DNA of 64,000 nt from NCBI RefSeq assembly GCF_037126465.1, contig NC_088202.1, positions 125,378,123 to 125,442,122 of the forward strand. The letters are read 5' to 3'. Position numbers and translations under genes: made by a program. Numbering within the stretch: position 1 is the first letter of the stretch; every line of letters starts with the position of its first letter. Shown here one piece after another: positions 35,610 to 47,920 of this stretch. This DNA is from Ornithodoros turicata. Lineage: Eukaryota > Arthropoda > Arachnida > Ixodida > Argasidae. The notes below the pieces were generated by a model. That model had not been told where the DNA came from, ran no database searches, and worked only from the letters and a program-made list of their open reading frames with translations.

Positions 35610-37695
35610 ACTCCATAATGTGAGGGGCAGCCAGTCTGTGTTGCTTGACGTTTACCTTGATGCTATACGCGACGTCCACCGTTCACGAAGGAGTAAATAC
35701 CACTCGGAATTGGCGCGACTTGGGAGGTTCATTTGAACGGTTTGTCTTTTTATAGTTTATACCTAATAACAATACGGAAGAAATGTGACATGTTCTCAGG
35801 CATACCAAGTGAAGGTATATATTTCCCGTCTGTATATAGGGTGATGTACGTAGAGTAGAGGCATGGACAGCAAAACAGATGTTAGCCTGCACACCGCTGG
35901 GCGTGCTATACAAAAAGCAGCAATAACATATAAATGATAGCTATGGCATGGGCTGTTTCAGTGCTGAGGAGCAGTATCCAAGCGTATTACATGTGCAACA
36001 TTAGCTGTGAGATATGAGAATGAAGTAAAATGAGCTAAGGACAAGGCGTTCACGACACAGTTGAGGTGACCACCCTTGGGTGCGCTATGCCGTACAAAAG
36101 GGTGATGAGATGAAATAGAGAAAACACGCACGGACGCACACAAACACACAGACACAGCGAAAGGAGTACAGAGAGTAATTAGAAAAGAGCATGACCACTA
36201 TAGAACGTCTGGACCGAACGGGTATCCACCCGGAACTCCAGTAACATTTGAAGGTCTCGACGGTGTTGTGCAAGACTCAGACAAGGGCTTGTAATTGCAG
36301 ACACAAGACGTATGTCCCTTTACGCCCTCATTATCGATTGCAATATAGAAGAACTCGCTAACACCAATCTGCGACCGTACTTCTTGCAAACAATACTCCT
36401 GCAACCGTATGCAAGGTATTTGTTATACGCCTCCATTCCTGATGTGTCAGTGTCTGTCATTCCATATTTCTTTCCTATGTCTTAACGCTTTCTGTATGAG
36501 CTATTTGTTACTGTTTCTGGTTTGATTTTTTGCTGCTTTATCCTCTGCACATATAACATAACAAAAAAGCCATCTACACTGTAAGGCCCATGCATGTGTA
36601 CATACCACCGACTGCCTATTTGATTCATCTGTACTGAACAGGATCGAACCCTTCCATGGACCACACATTCTGATAAAGGTATACTATGTGAGCGATGTCA
36701 CTCCTTCCCCATTCCCTATACAGGAGCATCGCAGCGTAAGCTACCCCTATCTTCCCGAAACGACCTCCCTAAATCCCCAAAGCTTTAATATTCAGGCGTA
36801 CTCATTAGCAGATAGAGCGAAGCAACCGTATGTGAGCGGTTAACAAAAATAGCCCGAAGACAGCGCATTATGGGTAAAGGAGGGTGCTTGCGCATTCGTC
36901 ATATGGACACGTCATGGCCCTAACGCGATTATGGCTGCTGGGCAGAACGGGTGATGTCCAGACGGTGAGTCCTCGCGGTGCTCCCTCTTGACACGCCTGC
37001 GGACGCCACAGGGCACGTGCCATATAGTTTGCATCCCATGTGTTGGCCATCACGGCCATTAACGTGACGAACTGCCCTTGCAATTTCGCAGGGTAAGTCG
37101 GAGATATCGACAGAACTGTGAAAGGAGGGCCTTAGAAGGGTGAACGTGATAAGGGAGGCTTCCCTCACAATGTGGTGTACAACTTGGACACGCATGATAG
37201 ACGAATAGGTGTTGCATACAGGGAGGCCGGCTTTGCATGATGAGCGAGAAATCAATAAGTGCACTCTTTAAAAACAAAATGTTCCCTAAGAATGTTCGAG
37301 GAATAATAAAGGGATTGCAAACTTTAATTTCAACCCTGCTGTGAGTGAGCACGAGAGAAACGGAAGAAGGAAGTAGTGTCGGTAATATTCGTTGGTCTGG
37401 GGGGGGGGGGATATGTTTAATGGTAATAAAGAAAGAAGTTGGTCTGTTACATATCTGTACAGTGCGATAAGTCTGCCATCTTGTGTGTCTGTGCACGTGA
37501 ACGCCCCTGGCATCGCAAATGTGACCTGTCAAATCATGCGGATGTTTGAGCACCATTCAAAAATCATAGTGCGTATTTGATATGCGTAGGCACTAATTGC
37601 GTCCCGAAGATGCTGATATTTTCCATAAAAAATAAGATAACTTGCAACCACTGAAAGAATTGAGACTGCATAAGTTTGTTCCTGGAGGCGTTTCT
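35610..37695. other. Anonymous non-coding DNA
   Basis: No supported feature apart from a G10 run at 37400-37409 followed by ATATGTTTAATGGTAATAAA, which resembles the start of the purine-rich segment at 45236. Confidence 0.4.
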
Positions 37696-37699
37696 TGTA

Positions 37700-37867
37700 C
37701 TGTCAAACCTCGATTTATGAGCAGCGAATGTTTCTCGTTCACAAAACGAGGGAATTCATAAATCGATGTCTTAAATGGCTAGAAGAATGCAATTGGTTTC
37801 TCAACGAGCGGTGTTCATGAAGCAAGGGAATTTACAGATCGAACGTTCATAAAACGAGGGTTGACTG
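37700..37867. mobile_element. pogo-like MITE, 168 bp, TA duplication
   Basis: The left end CTGTCAAACCTCGATTTATG and right end CATAAAACGAGGGTTGACTG are imperfect inverted repeats flanked by TA (37698-37699 and 37868-37869). The ends match those of the larger element at 39217-39807. The CAGTCAACCCTCG-type terminus with a TA target is characteristic of pogo/Tigger-related elements. No coding capacity. Confidence 0.8.
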
Positions 37868-38112
37868 TATTCGAATATTCAAGAACATATAATCGAGAGC
37901 TCCTTTGCACTGAGCATCATATCCACGCATTACGTTGAAAGATTACCCTACATATCCAATAGTGCGAACACCAATGTACTCATCGCTCACAGCGCATGGT
38001 AATTCTGTTACAAACTTAGCATCGGTTCTGTGCCGCTCACTAGCTTCGAACTCGGTGCATGCGTGGTTTGCAGTACATGCCCAAGATGCTCACTCTCACT
38101 TGACGTTCATAT

Positions 38113-38288
38113 CATAAGCTGCGGTTACATGAACCCGACAGGAACGGATCGAGTTGACTTATCGCACCTCCTTGCATCAATCCCCCATGGAAGATTGGTT
38201 GACATGGCCTCATCGGGGAGGATTTGCTGCGATAAACCAGCTCGACCCGCTCCTGTCGAGTTCATGTATAAACGCGGCTATATTATAA
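38113..38288. mobile_element. Hairpin MITE with GCGGTTACATGAACCCGACA arms
   Basis: The left arm, about 38115-38175, includes GCGGTTACATGAACCCGACA and CGAGTTGACTTATCGCACC. The right arm, about 38212-38286, is its reverse complement (GCGATAAACCAGCTCGACCC, CTGTCGAGTTCATGTATAAA). The loop is about 40 bp. A 106-codon frame across it is not credible as a gene. Confidence 0.72.
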
Positions 38289-39216
38289 GCAGTGGTCCAG
38301 TACAACTCGTTTTCATGCACCGCCTTTACACACGCACCGAAAGAGCATAAGCAGGCACGCCAGCAACGCATTCACGTGTATTCAGGTACCATAATCATTC
38401 GTCATTTTCTGTCTTGTAACCTCTCTTCTCTTCGGCTGTCAGTCATTAGAACCGCATGATGCCTCCGGACACTAGCAAGTGGAGAGAATACAAGCACGCA
38501 AAAAGGAAAAAAAAAAAATCTTTGAGCAAGAAGCCCTTTTGGTCGAAGGCGGCCTGGAATCATACCCGCATGGCATGTATGCTGCGTGCAAATTAGTGGC
38601 GATTTGCCACAACCAATTACATGCTCGGTCTAGAGACACAGATTTGGTTGTTCCGAAAAAACTAGTCTCGAGAGAGAGAGAGAAGGACACCATGTGGTGG
38701 CAAGATTGTGTTTTCCGGACAGGTGCACGGGGAAAGGTCCGTCCCAGGCGTCGAGTCGTGCCTTGTTCCTGTGTCATTATCATAATGAAGCGAGACCAAC
38801 AACAGCGATTATGCTAACCTCGCCGTGAGTCTTGTCTTTGTTGCTCATGTATTGCGGGTGATCTTACACGGTCGTGTCATTACAGAAAGACCTAGCATCG
38901 AGTGACTACCAGGTCATTGGGTACGCACGAAAGCAACATGCACCTCGGTGGCATATATACGTATTTCGAGGTGCAAACGGTAGAAGGCTGTACAGTATAT
39001 AACGCTCCACCACCCTGCTATAAATATTGTGTACTACATCGTCTGCTTATACGGCTTGTACGGAAGTCAATTGACCAGAAGTGGTACACACGGCTCTATA
39101 CGCGAACGATGGTGAGCTGCCACTCCTGGAGTGTCCCAGGTTAATGCATAATACAAAGTAAAGCCGTGTTTGTTTGACGATGGCAATAACCGTGGTCCTG
39201 CAGTGGGTATACTATG

Positions 39217-39807
39217 CAGTCAACCCTCGATTTATGAACCTTCGATTTATTGATTCCCTCGTTTTATGAACAGGAGCACGAGGAACCAAACTTTTTACAA
39301 GAATTGTTCCCTCGTTTTATGAACCGCGATATCCGAATAATGAATGGAATTTCTAGGAACGAACTAGGAGCTGCCCAGCGTTTTGGCACTCAATTTATGA
39401 ACGGATCGTTCCGAGGTCAACCGAAATCTTCAAAGGGATTATTCCATGGTCTTATGAATGACGCCGGAACGGACGAAACTTTTTCCAGGTATTGCCCCCT
39501 CGGTTTTTAAACCATCGAAATCCGGACAACAAACGGGTTTTACAGGGGTGCATTAGGGGGACCAAGTGTTCCTGGCCTCAATTTATGAATAAGGTGGCCG
39601 CAGGTCGGAAGGATTTCAGAGCATACTAGTGACGTGGTCCTCATCCATGTCAGCTATTGTGCGAATTATATGTTGCATTATAAACGCAATCCCAACTCAA
39701 ATACTGCTCGATAGTACTCACCTAACGGAATTTTCGATTTATGAATCCTTCGATTTATGAACAATTTTTCAGGAAACCGATGGTGTTCATAAATCGAGGG
39801 TTGACTG
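39217..39807. mobile_element. pogo-like non-autonomous element, 591 bp, with internal ATTTATGAAC motifs
   Basis: The ends are CAGTCAACCCTCGATTTATG and its reverse complement, flanked on the right by TA (39808-39809) and on the left by TG, probably a mutated TA. The motif (C/T)(A/G)(A/T)TTTATGAA(C/T) recurs about nine times inside, mostly near the left and right ends. The interior looks built by repeated copying of the terminal sequence. No transposase frame. It is the same family as 37700-37867. Confidence 0.82.
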
Positions 39808-39984
39808 TATAAGCCTTCGTTATACCAGAAAGAGAGTATTGAAAACCGCGAACTTATTTCAAACATATAGCCCAATAAATGCCTATACGTAAAGCCAACA
39901 GTGATCGTGATTTTCCCCATTCATGAACATCAATGTATTTGTTGTTGTTGTTGTTGATCGAAAAAGTCGAAATTACGTGTACCA

Positions 39985-40235
39985 GCTCGCGTGGTGTAGC
40001 GGTCAAGATGATCGCCTTCCGCGCCGAGACTGGTGACGCGGGCTCGAATCCTGGCACCGGCTGTGCTGTTTGTAGGTTTTCCGGAGTTTTCCGGCAGACT
40101 ATTCGGACATATGTCGGCACAGTTCCCACTGAAGTCGGCCAAGGACGCACCATAACCCCCTGTCCCCCCACTCCTTCCTACTGGCCTCCCTCATTCTGTC
40201 CACGTCTATTGCTTCGCGGCGCTAACACGAAATTG
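39985..40235 (+). mobile_element. tRNA-SINE family 1, copy with clear A and B boxes
   Basis: The head reads GTGGTGTAGCGGTCAAGATG (A-box-like) and GCGGGCTCGAATCCTGGCAC (B-box-like), the internal RNA polymerase III promoter of a tRNA-derived SINE. The body GGCTGTGCTGTTTGTAGG, ATGTCGGCACAGTTCCCACT, AAGTCGGCCAAGGACGCACC and tail CTGTCCCCCCACTCCTTCCT, TTGCTTCGCGGCGCTAACAC match the copy at 35300, with a small deletion in the tail. Confidence 0.84.
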
Positions 40236-40239
40236 AAGC

Positions 40240-43200
40240 AACATTACGTCTTTCTCGATAGAGTATATGTCCCATGTCCCATGTATCGTATTGGCGTGTC
40301 CATCATTACTTGAGCAATATACGCTGTGTCCCTACAGTTTACCTGGAATAGGTACTTCAATCACCCATTAACTCCGCTCCCTTCTGTCACAGTGTTATTG
40401 AGTCATTTGCGTCATGTTGGCTTCTAAGAAAACATTTTCTGCACCTAGAATCAAAAAGGCGCCCAATCCTCATTGTCTAGTCGACAGTTCCTTTTGTTTT
40501 GTTTTTTGGGGGGAGGTTATTCTTGGCTTATTTTCTATCGTTTCCCTGTTTTGGTTCGCTCGGAATCGGAGGTGAAATTATAGGTTTCCTGGATGCGTAA
40601 TCGGATACTACTCGAGTCCACCTGCGTCTCAGGAAGGGGGTCGGGACACGCATAATGTGGCTGGAACGCTCGCGTCTCAATCGGAACAGAAACGAATTGA
40701 AAAGTGGAAACGAACGCTTTGTCATTCAGGCCGAACTGTGATTACAGCCAGCCAATTGCGATTGTATTTAGGTTGTGCTGCACCTTGACTCTGGGCAGGT
40801 GGACCGCTGATTGCTAGAGCGTGTTGTTTCGGATTTGCAAGGGATCTGCTATCATTATGTGCTGAGGGGGGTTGTTTCCAGACGATTCTGCTCGCTGGTT
40901 TTTTTTGTCGGCGAGCCCTGTGATTTCGATCCTATAGATTGTGATTCAAGATTGAGCCCTATCAAGTGTAAAACAGGTCTCGTGGATGACCCTAAAAGCA
41001 CATTTTTATAAGATCAGCGAGGAATTACGCGTAAGTGATGAGTCTCACGAAGTGGTTCATTCTTTCTTGTCTGTATACAATACACGATTATTCGTATCTG
41101 CTAAGCATGTACGTCGCGTTGTGGGTCGTGTTGTGTGGGTATGATTCATGGTGACAAGAAACAAAAATGTATTTGGGGAAGATATTTTATTCACACCTAT
41201 GTCTTATAGTGAGATGTTAATGAGGTGCTTCGTTTTCATTCTAGGCACCAGCTGCAGCTGCATGTTTTCGCTGAACACTGCTGATTGTGGCAGCTCAAGT
41301 CGGTCAGCAGATCACATCGTGGCTTCCCTGAAAAAGCTTTTTCTCTGTGAATAGCAGATAGGATAAGGTAAGTGGTCACAATTTTATTGTGTATTGTCCC
41401 GTGCGTTGCTTGTTATATGCAAGTGGCTACGTCGATAGACGTGTAATTGACGGATTGCGTCGAGTTTGAATTCCGAATTCACAGTGATCCACACAGTAAA
41501 TTTACGATAAGTTATTCAGAACGGTGAACGTATTGGCTGTCTGTGAGCTCGCTGGCTCCGTATATATTGTGCTTGCAGGAAAACACATGCATAGCTCCTG
41601 GGAACGCGGAGTTGAAAGGAAGAAGCAAACGTGTGAGGCATATACGCCAATTGAAAATGACAGTGACTTGAAAAGGAAGAGCCTCTCTAACTCTATTGCA
41701 GAGCTATGACAAACGTGCCAGATATCCATTGGTGCGAGCGCAGTTCAAAAGGTCTTTTGTTCCACCGGAAGCTCACCGCCATTTTGCATATCCTTATAGC
41801 TCCCAACACATCTCTCCGTGTGCATCATGAGTACCATGGACTCCCGCTGGGCTCTAGAGCCCCCAATGCATATCGATGAGGTGCACGCATTTTACTCGTC
41901 TTCCGTTGCGTTATGTGCGACTCAAACACAGCTTCAATGGCTCCCTTTGACTGTTGTCAGGTTTGTCCTCGGGCTCATTGTCTCGCGTTGCACTTACGCT
42001 CTTAAATACGGCTAGATGCATCTCTCTAGGTCACGTGAACACTACGGATATTCTTTGATCGGAAAGGTGTGAAAGCCGCATCAGAATGCTGGGTGCACTA
42101 TCATGTGACTAAGCGAAAGGGAGGAGGAAGAAAGAGAAATGGATGGCAATGCCGACCACCGTTCCACCTGGAAGGCATGAACCCATACACGAATTGTTAT
42201 TTGTGAAGCCTTCCTCAAGTGTCAGAGGCAGCAATGCATTTTGTTCAGTTCTGCTTAACTTCATGCCTTTCATGTTCAAACATCCATGTTTTTTCAATGT
42301 CGCTATTCAATTCAATTCAAGTCTCCTCCTTTTCAACAAATTCATTAACTTATTTCATTTGATGATGATGAGGAACACCATGGTAATAATAGAACCGCAT
42401 TCCCACTGACTCAAAGTACAAGTAACTGACCCACTCTGGGTTCATTATTGTTTGGACAGCTGCACGGAACTTTGTAGGCTTTCTTTGGTTTCACCTTCAC
42501 CTATACAGGAGGATTCATTGGTCAAGCAATCCAAGAAGCTAATTATCTTTAGGTGGAAGTTACTTCACTCCGATCACCCAATTCTCACATCAGCAACACA
42601 ACTAAGCCTCGACAACAGAACGAGCTTTGTACTGCTTGAAATTTAAGTGGCCGTGAAAGTGTAGCCAATCTCATTCACTATACCGTTTTCCGACATTCGT
42701 TCCCCCGTTTTAAGAATCAATACAACGAGTTCCTAAACGAGGGTCTCAGGGGGCGATTAGGTCTTCAAGCCCAAGTCGCGCCGACGCCGCATTTTCGGGC
42801 GTGCGCGAGCGCGCGCGTACCGGACGCCGTCTCCAAGAAAATTTACGACCCGCGAATTACTGGCGAAGAGTCCCCCAGAGAGAAGAAACGGCACGAGACA
42901 CGAATGTAAACGCCAAAGACGCGGAAAAAACGCGCTCAGCGGGAAGCAAAGTGGTTCCTGGTGTCGTCCCTGGGGCTTGTTTCTTGTCCGTCCACTCACC
43001 TCCGCCAACTGACCGCTGGCCACTTTGTGCTGACCGATTGAGACGCTTCTTTCTTACCTGTGCGAAAAGGGGTGCTGTCTCGCGTTTTGTGTGTCCATCT
43101 TCGTAAACGATGCGTTTTCTTTGGGAGAAGCTTTTGTGTTGTTTACTTGGAAAAACTTGACAAGTATTCCTGGACGTGGATGGATGGTTTAATTGCCACC

Positions 43201-43545
43201 AGCCGGCCGGCTCTTGGCGCTCGGGTAGGATGCCTTAGTGCTCAAGACAAAAACGGGCGTGTATTATGGACATCCTTGGAAAGAGACTGTGTTCTTAAGG
43301 CTTCTCTTTTCCCCACTACACTATATTCCCATACTCATCATGCTGAACGTCTATCGTCATACCTTCTATGGTCCTGCTTAAGACAGTCGTTTTTGACTAG
43401 TTAACCATTTCATGCAGAGATGCTAATTACAGATACATTCACACTAACATAAAGCTGCATGTGTGCATTTTTGTAACTTAGAGGAGGATGAGAAGAAGAG
43501 GATGAGCACAGCGGGAGACATGTGTATCCAGGCGCACCGTATACA
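40240..43545. other. Mostly anonymous DNA with two exon-like segments
   Basis: Two segments have plausible splice signals but no recognisable product. One is 41244-41365, bounded by TTCATTCTAG and GTAAGTGG, containing stops. The other is 41827-41957, an open frame starting MSTMDSRWALEPPMHIDEVH and ending before a GTTTGTCC donor-like site. A very GC-rich block lies at 42775-42840. These are leads only. Confidence 0.25.
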
Positions 43546-43556
43546 TGTCTATAGAC

Positions 43557-44509
43557 CAGTGTTTCTCAACCGGGGTACCGCAAGCCTTGCCCTGAAGTTC
43601 CGCGAACTTCTTCCGTGCACTGTTTGGAATCCGTCAGTGTAGCTTGACCACCTATCAAGGCATCGCTTCAGACAGCCTTGTTGTGGGACCGTGCTAAACA
43701 TTTGATCTTTGTCATTGAGATTGACACAGAGATTGCAGGACCAGGTTGCAGCAGCTGACGGTCATTGCAAAGACGGACACTGGCTCAACAAGCAGCTCAG
43801 CTCGACCATTTCTCCTCGTTTTCGCTTTTCTCTTGTGTTTTGAAAGCATTAGAAGCACTTGGAAAGTCGAAGCTACTTCAAAGAAACTTCGGAGGTACTC
43901 CCTTGCCTACGTGTATATAGGATGTAAAAGCATCTGTGGCAACCCACAATGCGTTATCTGCGAGGTGTTGTGAAACAGTCGAATGGATCCGGCAAACCTC
44001 AAGCGATACCTTGCGACGAAACAATAAACAATGGAATAAATTTTAACTAAACTATTCAATAATTTTTAAATAAGAAGTATTGAATATAGTAAATATACGT
44101 AATAAATAATAAGTTTTAAATAATTATTTAATTACATTTGAACAACAATTTGCTGCTTGTGCGACATCAAGTTCGCTCACCAACTTCTACACAGTTGCCC
44201 AGTATACACTCTTACAAAAAGGGTGTACTTTAACTCCTTTTCCTTGCCACTTATATCACTCCCTTTTGAAAGGTACAATTTCTCCCCAAAAGAAGTCTCC
44301 TCACCACCTTCAGGGAGTGAGGAGACCCATTAACTCCCTACTGGAGAGTAGTATAGAGTGTAGAGTAGGGAGGGATATATGTGGGCAAGGGTGTACTCCC
44401 CAAAAAGGAGTTACGCTGTACACCTTTTTTTAAGGAGTGTAATCGGTTCCTTGAGGTTGTGCTGGCACGATCACGGGTTCCCTCAAATAACAAAAGTTGT
44501 GAACCACTG
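43557..44509. mobile_element. hAT non-autonomous element, 953 bp, 8-bp target duplication
   Basis: The left end CAGTGTTTCTCAACCGGGGT and, read inward from the right, CAGTGGTTCACAACTTTTG are typical hAT termini. The flanks carry CTATAGAC (43549-43556) and CTACAGAC (44510-44517), an 8-bp duplication with one mismatch. No transposase frame is present. The interior is AT-rich from 44030 to 44150 and hosts a younger MITE at 44207-44439. Confidence 0.85.
44207..44439. mobile_element. 233-bp MITE nested in the hAT element, TA duplication
   Basis: The ends CACTCTTACAAAAAGGGTGT and ACACCTTTTTTTAAGGAGTG are inverted, flanked by TA on both sides (44205-44206; 44440-44441). Internal pairing continues (TTTAACTCCTTTT with AAAAGGAGTTACG; GGGTGTACTCCCC inward). 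There is no coding content. Its position inside the hAT element gives the insertion order. Confidence 0.82.
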
Positions 44510-45235
44510 CTACAGACGCTTGCGCGATCATGGTGTGTACGCACGAGCCATTGCTTTGCTTTCCTCCGAACGTGCTAAACTGGGGCAACGTACAGAGCAC
44601 CGTGGGCTAGAGGACGCGCTGCCCTTGCACAGGCATATGGGCAATGATCTCTGATAAAGACGCAACGCATCGTTCAAAATGATTCCCGACGAGCTCACCT
44701 CTGAGGTGATGGACAAGTTAGCCGAAAACCGGGCTGGCTTGCTTACTCCTGAGCGGTGGCGTGATTGTGTGGGCCGGCGTCAAGTCAGGCTTGCGTACGC
44801 ATGCCTACCTGGTCCTCGACTGGTACGATAACAGGCCACCTGTTTGGTGACAGCGCCCTTCAGCAAGGCGGTGTTCCTGAAAATACCCCTACTCGCCTTT
44901 AGTTTAAGGGTTTTTTCTTTTTATTTATTTATTTTAGGAGTCTTCCTTTGCCGTGTTCGAATCGGTACGCGCAGCACATAGAAAAGAATAGGAATAGAAA
45001 GAAAAAAATGGAAACGTAGGTCGCACTGGTGCGACTAGCTCTTCCAGGACGCTTGACGCAGGACATCTTTCTCGGAGAGTGTGTGAGTTGTTGAGAATGC
45101 TCGTAATAAGGACGACCAAATGTTAGGACGAAAAAATACACCCCCAGCAACATGAATATACTCGAATATAAACACGTGGAAATAATACCATGCTCAGCAA
45201 AAATGCCACGCCTAAACGTCTAAATTGCGCGCAAA

Positions 45236-45490
45236 AGGGGGGGGGGGAGGATATGTTTATTAAGAAAAAAAAAAGAAAGGAAAGGTTAGCCAGGCAAAGA
45301 GCCGGCTTGCTATTCCGAAAAAAAAGGAAAAAAGGGGAAAACGAAAAAGAAAAGCAAGGAGAAACAAAAAAAGAAAAAGGGGAATCAAAAAAGAAAAGGA
45401 AGGAAAAAGAAAAAGGGGGAATCGAAACAAAGGAAGGAAAGAAAAACAAAAAAGCAACAAAAAGAAAGGAAAGGGAAAGAAAACAAGGAT
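45236..45490. repeat. 250-bp purine-rich low-complexity tract
   Basis: After a G10-11 run comes ATATGTTTATTAAG and then almost uninterrupted A/G in GAAAA, GGAAA and AAAAAG units up to about 45490. The ATATGTTTATTAAG start resembles 37410. The Lys/Glu-rich and Phe/Leu-rich open frames on the two strands are products of this composition. Confidence 0.85.
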
Positions 45491-45828
45491 TTCATGTACA
45501 ACAAGTAGCCTAACGGCTAGGACTCCAAAATCGAGCGTAAAGCGTCCGCATTTTAGAAGTAACGGCACCGTTCTTTCTATTTAAAAATATCATCCCGTAC
45601 CATGTGTTCCAGCCCTTGAAATGACCAATGATTGCAATCACTATCGTTAAATTATGCCCGATTGTTTCTTTCATTCCTCTTTTCTTTTTGATTTTAGCTT
45701 CCTCAGCAAACTTATAGTTATAGGGGAATTTTTTATCGACACAAACGCATGAAGAAATATAAAGGGGAACATAACTTACCTTTAGCACGTTGTTTAGCGT
45801 TATTTCACGTCTCTCCTAAACTCACATA

Positions 45829-46395
45829 CAGGGTGTTTCCTTTTATCTGCAACAAGCTTTCATAAAAAGGGGAGTTTCCTTATAGGACGGTTTTACTTTT
45901 GGCATTCGATTACTGGGAATCCAGTTTCATCCTTAGTTGGAGGACCAATTAACAGAGATACTTTAGTAAACTTTTTAAATATTGGGTGTAGGAAGCACAT
46001 TGCAATTGCAATATTAAAGCCTGATCACCACACGATCCGCGTAGTAAAGTAATCTCAGCGCGTGCTATATAGACCCAAGTATCTCACCTCGTCCGCCGCA
46101 GGAAACAGAAAGTGATCACAAAAAGAGCGACGGTGACGTGCTTCATCAGTTCTTCACCAGTGGTTCGAGCGGATCATGTGGTGATCAGGCTTTAATGTTA
46201 CAATTGCAATGTGCTCCCCAAAAGTCAATAATTAAATAGTTGATTAAAATATCTCCGTTAATTAGTTCCTTAATTGAGGAAAAAATTGCTTTCCTACTAG
46301 CAGCCCCGTCGAGTAATCCAATGCCAAAAGTAAAACCGCACTAAGGGAACTCCCGTTTTAATGAAAATTTGTTGCAGATAAAAAGAAACACCCTG
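45829..46395. mobile_element. 567-bp long-TIR DNA transposon, TA duplication
   Basis: The ends CAGGGTGTTTCCTTTTATCT and its reverse complement are flanked by TA on both sides (45827-45828; 46396-46397). The arms pair for more than 200 bp (GCAACAAGCTTTCAT with ATGAAAATTTGTTGC; CACATTGCAATTGCAATATT with the inverted AACATTAAAGCC-side copy), leaving a short centre around 46080-46150. No transposase. It is related in its first ten bases to the elements at 31421 and 34140. Confidence 0.85.
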
Positions 46396-46399
46396 TATA

Positions 46400-47615
46400 T
46401 ACTCACACCGGCACCGTTATATAACTTAACAGTTAGATAATCCAGCAACAATGTTCATCCAGCACAAGAAAGACGAAGCGCTCATTCATCACGAAGTTTG
46501 TGGAATCTCAGCGACGCGAACAATACTGTGGGTACGGACGGCTGAATACAAATGATGACTGCTGAGGGCGAGACTATAGCGGAATACCTAACGGAATTCC
46601 TCAGAACGTGTAGGCGTACCTCGTTATTTAAATATTTGCTAGCGTGGCGCTGTAAAAGTGGTGAAGGCGTTGAAACGGGTGCCGGCATTTTATTGTTTCC
46701 TCCCGTCATCCTCCGTGCGTTGCATGTGACAGATGCCATATACCGCTGTGGGCTTGGTCCTGAGTTATGTGATGATCCGCTAGTAGAGATAAGTGCATCT
46801 GTATAGCTATGTACGATTAATGCTAACCATGCAAGGTCTGCGTTTTCGCATCGATGGAACAAAAGACGATATAGAACTAAGCAAAAAAAAAAGAAAAACA
46901 GGAAACACTCGCGTTGTTATCGTTCTTACGTGACTATAGTAGCACTCAGCCGTCTTTCTTCATCGGTATTCGCGATAAATTTGCTTCTCTGGGGATAAGG
47001 AGTTAAGTAATGCTTTACCGTTTAACAAAGACAATTCATATAGTAAAGAAACACACATGAAACGTATGGCGACTAACTGTAGGTCGTGCAGTTGATTTTA
47101 AATTACCCAACTGGTAACACAGCCAAACCTATACACACCAAAAGACGCCGCGGCCATGTTGACACCAACTATACACGGTGGTGGTAGTGTGCTATTTCCG
47201 AGCGATCTGCCTGCCCGTCTGGCGGCTTGTTGCTGATCAACTAAACGAGCGAATATGTACATTTTTGTGTGTGGAACTTACTTACTACCATATGCATATC
47301 GATACGTATCTTGAAATCGTCTCGTCTTCCTATAGGGGAACACATGATCACTGTTTGTTTACATAGGTATGAAGTGATATACCGTGATTTGCGGGTTCTT
47401 TTCCTGGTGCTTTTGTGGACCACAGACGATTTCTTTACTGCCCCTACATTTTCGTATGATCCCTTGGCTTATCTAATCATATATGGGCTATCGTCTTCGT
47501 TCCACGATGACATTATGGCCGACTCCATAATCTATGCTTATGCTTTTATTAGTGAGTGTTAGAAAACCGTGATAACTTGGCTCCCGGAGTACCGGCCGTG
47601 TCTACCGCACTCAAT
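46400..47615. other. Anonymous non-coding DNA
   Basis: Two overlapping frames on opposite strands (46482-46862 minus, 46552-46806 plus) have no recognisable domain. A weak copy of the 2020/28766 repeat starts near 47208. Confidence 0.35.
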
Positions 47616-47617
47616 CA

Positions 47618-47702
47618 AGTGATAAGATTCTGAGTGAGAAACGCTGCCATTGGTTCCGGTAGCCATGGTAGCTTCCCGGTGACGTTATCAACGGTCTGCT
47701 AA
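47618..47702. repeat. Second copy of the repeat at 19193-19275
   Basis: It shares three ordered blocks with 19193-19275 (GATAAGATTCTGAGT, a GGTAGC...CGGTGAC block and ATCAACGGTCT). The two lie in the same orientation, 28 kb apart. Confidence 0.6.
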
Positions 47703-47802
47703 AACTTGCTACTCGCGAGTTTTACTGAATAGTTTTTCCTTTCACGATTTGCGAATGGTTTCGTGGATGACCAATGAGGGGAAGAAGTGACTCAGAACGT
47801 TT

Positions 47803-47920
47803 TTTTTTTTTTTTTCATTGCGTGTTAGCGCCGCGAAACAACTGTGGCTATGAGCGGCGTACAGACGTGGACAGATGAAGAGAGGACAGCAGGAAGGAGT
47901 GGGGGACAGGGGGGGACTCA
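47803..47920 (-). mobile_element. tRNA-SINE family 1, 3' half, minus strand
   Basis: A poly-T run (47801-47815, the poly(A) tail on the other strand) is followed by GCGTGTTAGCGCCGCGAAAC, AACTGTGGCTATGAG and GACAGATGAAGAGAGGACAG, then the complement of the CCCCCACTCC block. The head is absent. Confidence 0.78.

Noticed and set aside
41244..41365. Exon-like segment bounded by TTCTAG and GTAAGTGG
   Set aside because: Contains stops in the candidate frames and no neighbouring exon with matching phase could be found.
45190..45568. Lys/Glu-rich (+) and Phe/Leu-rich (-) open frames resembling charged or membrane proteins
   Set aside because: Both are direct products of a purine-rich low-complexity tract.
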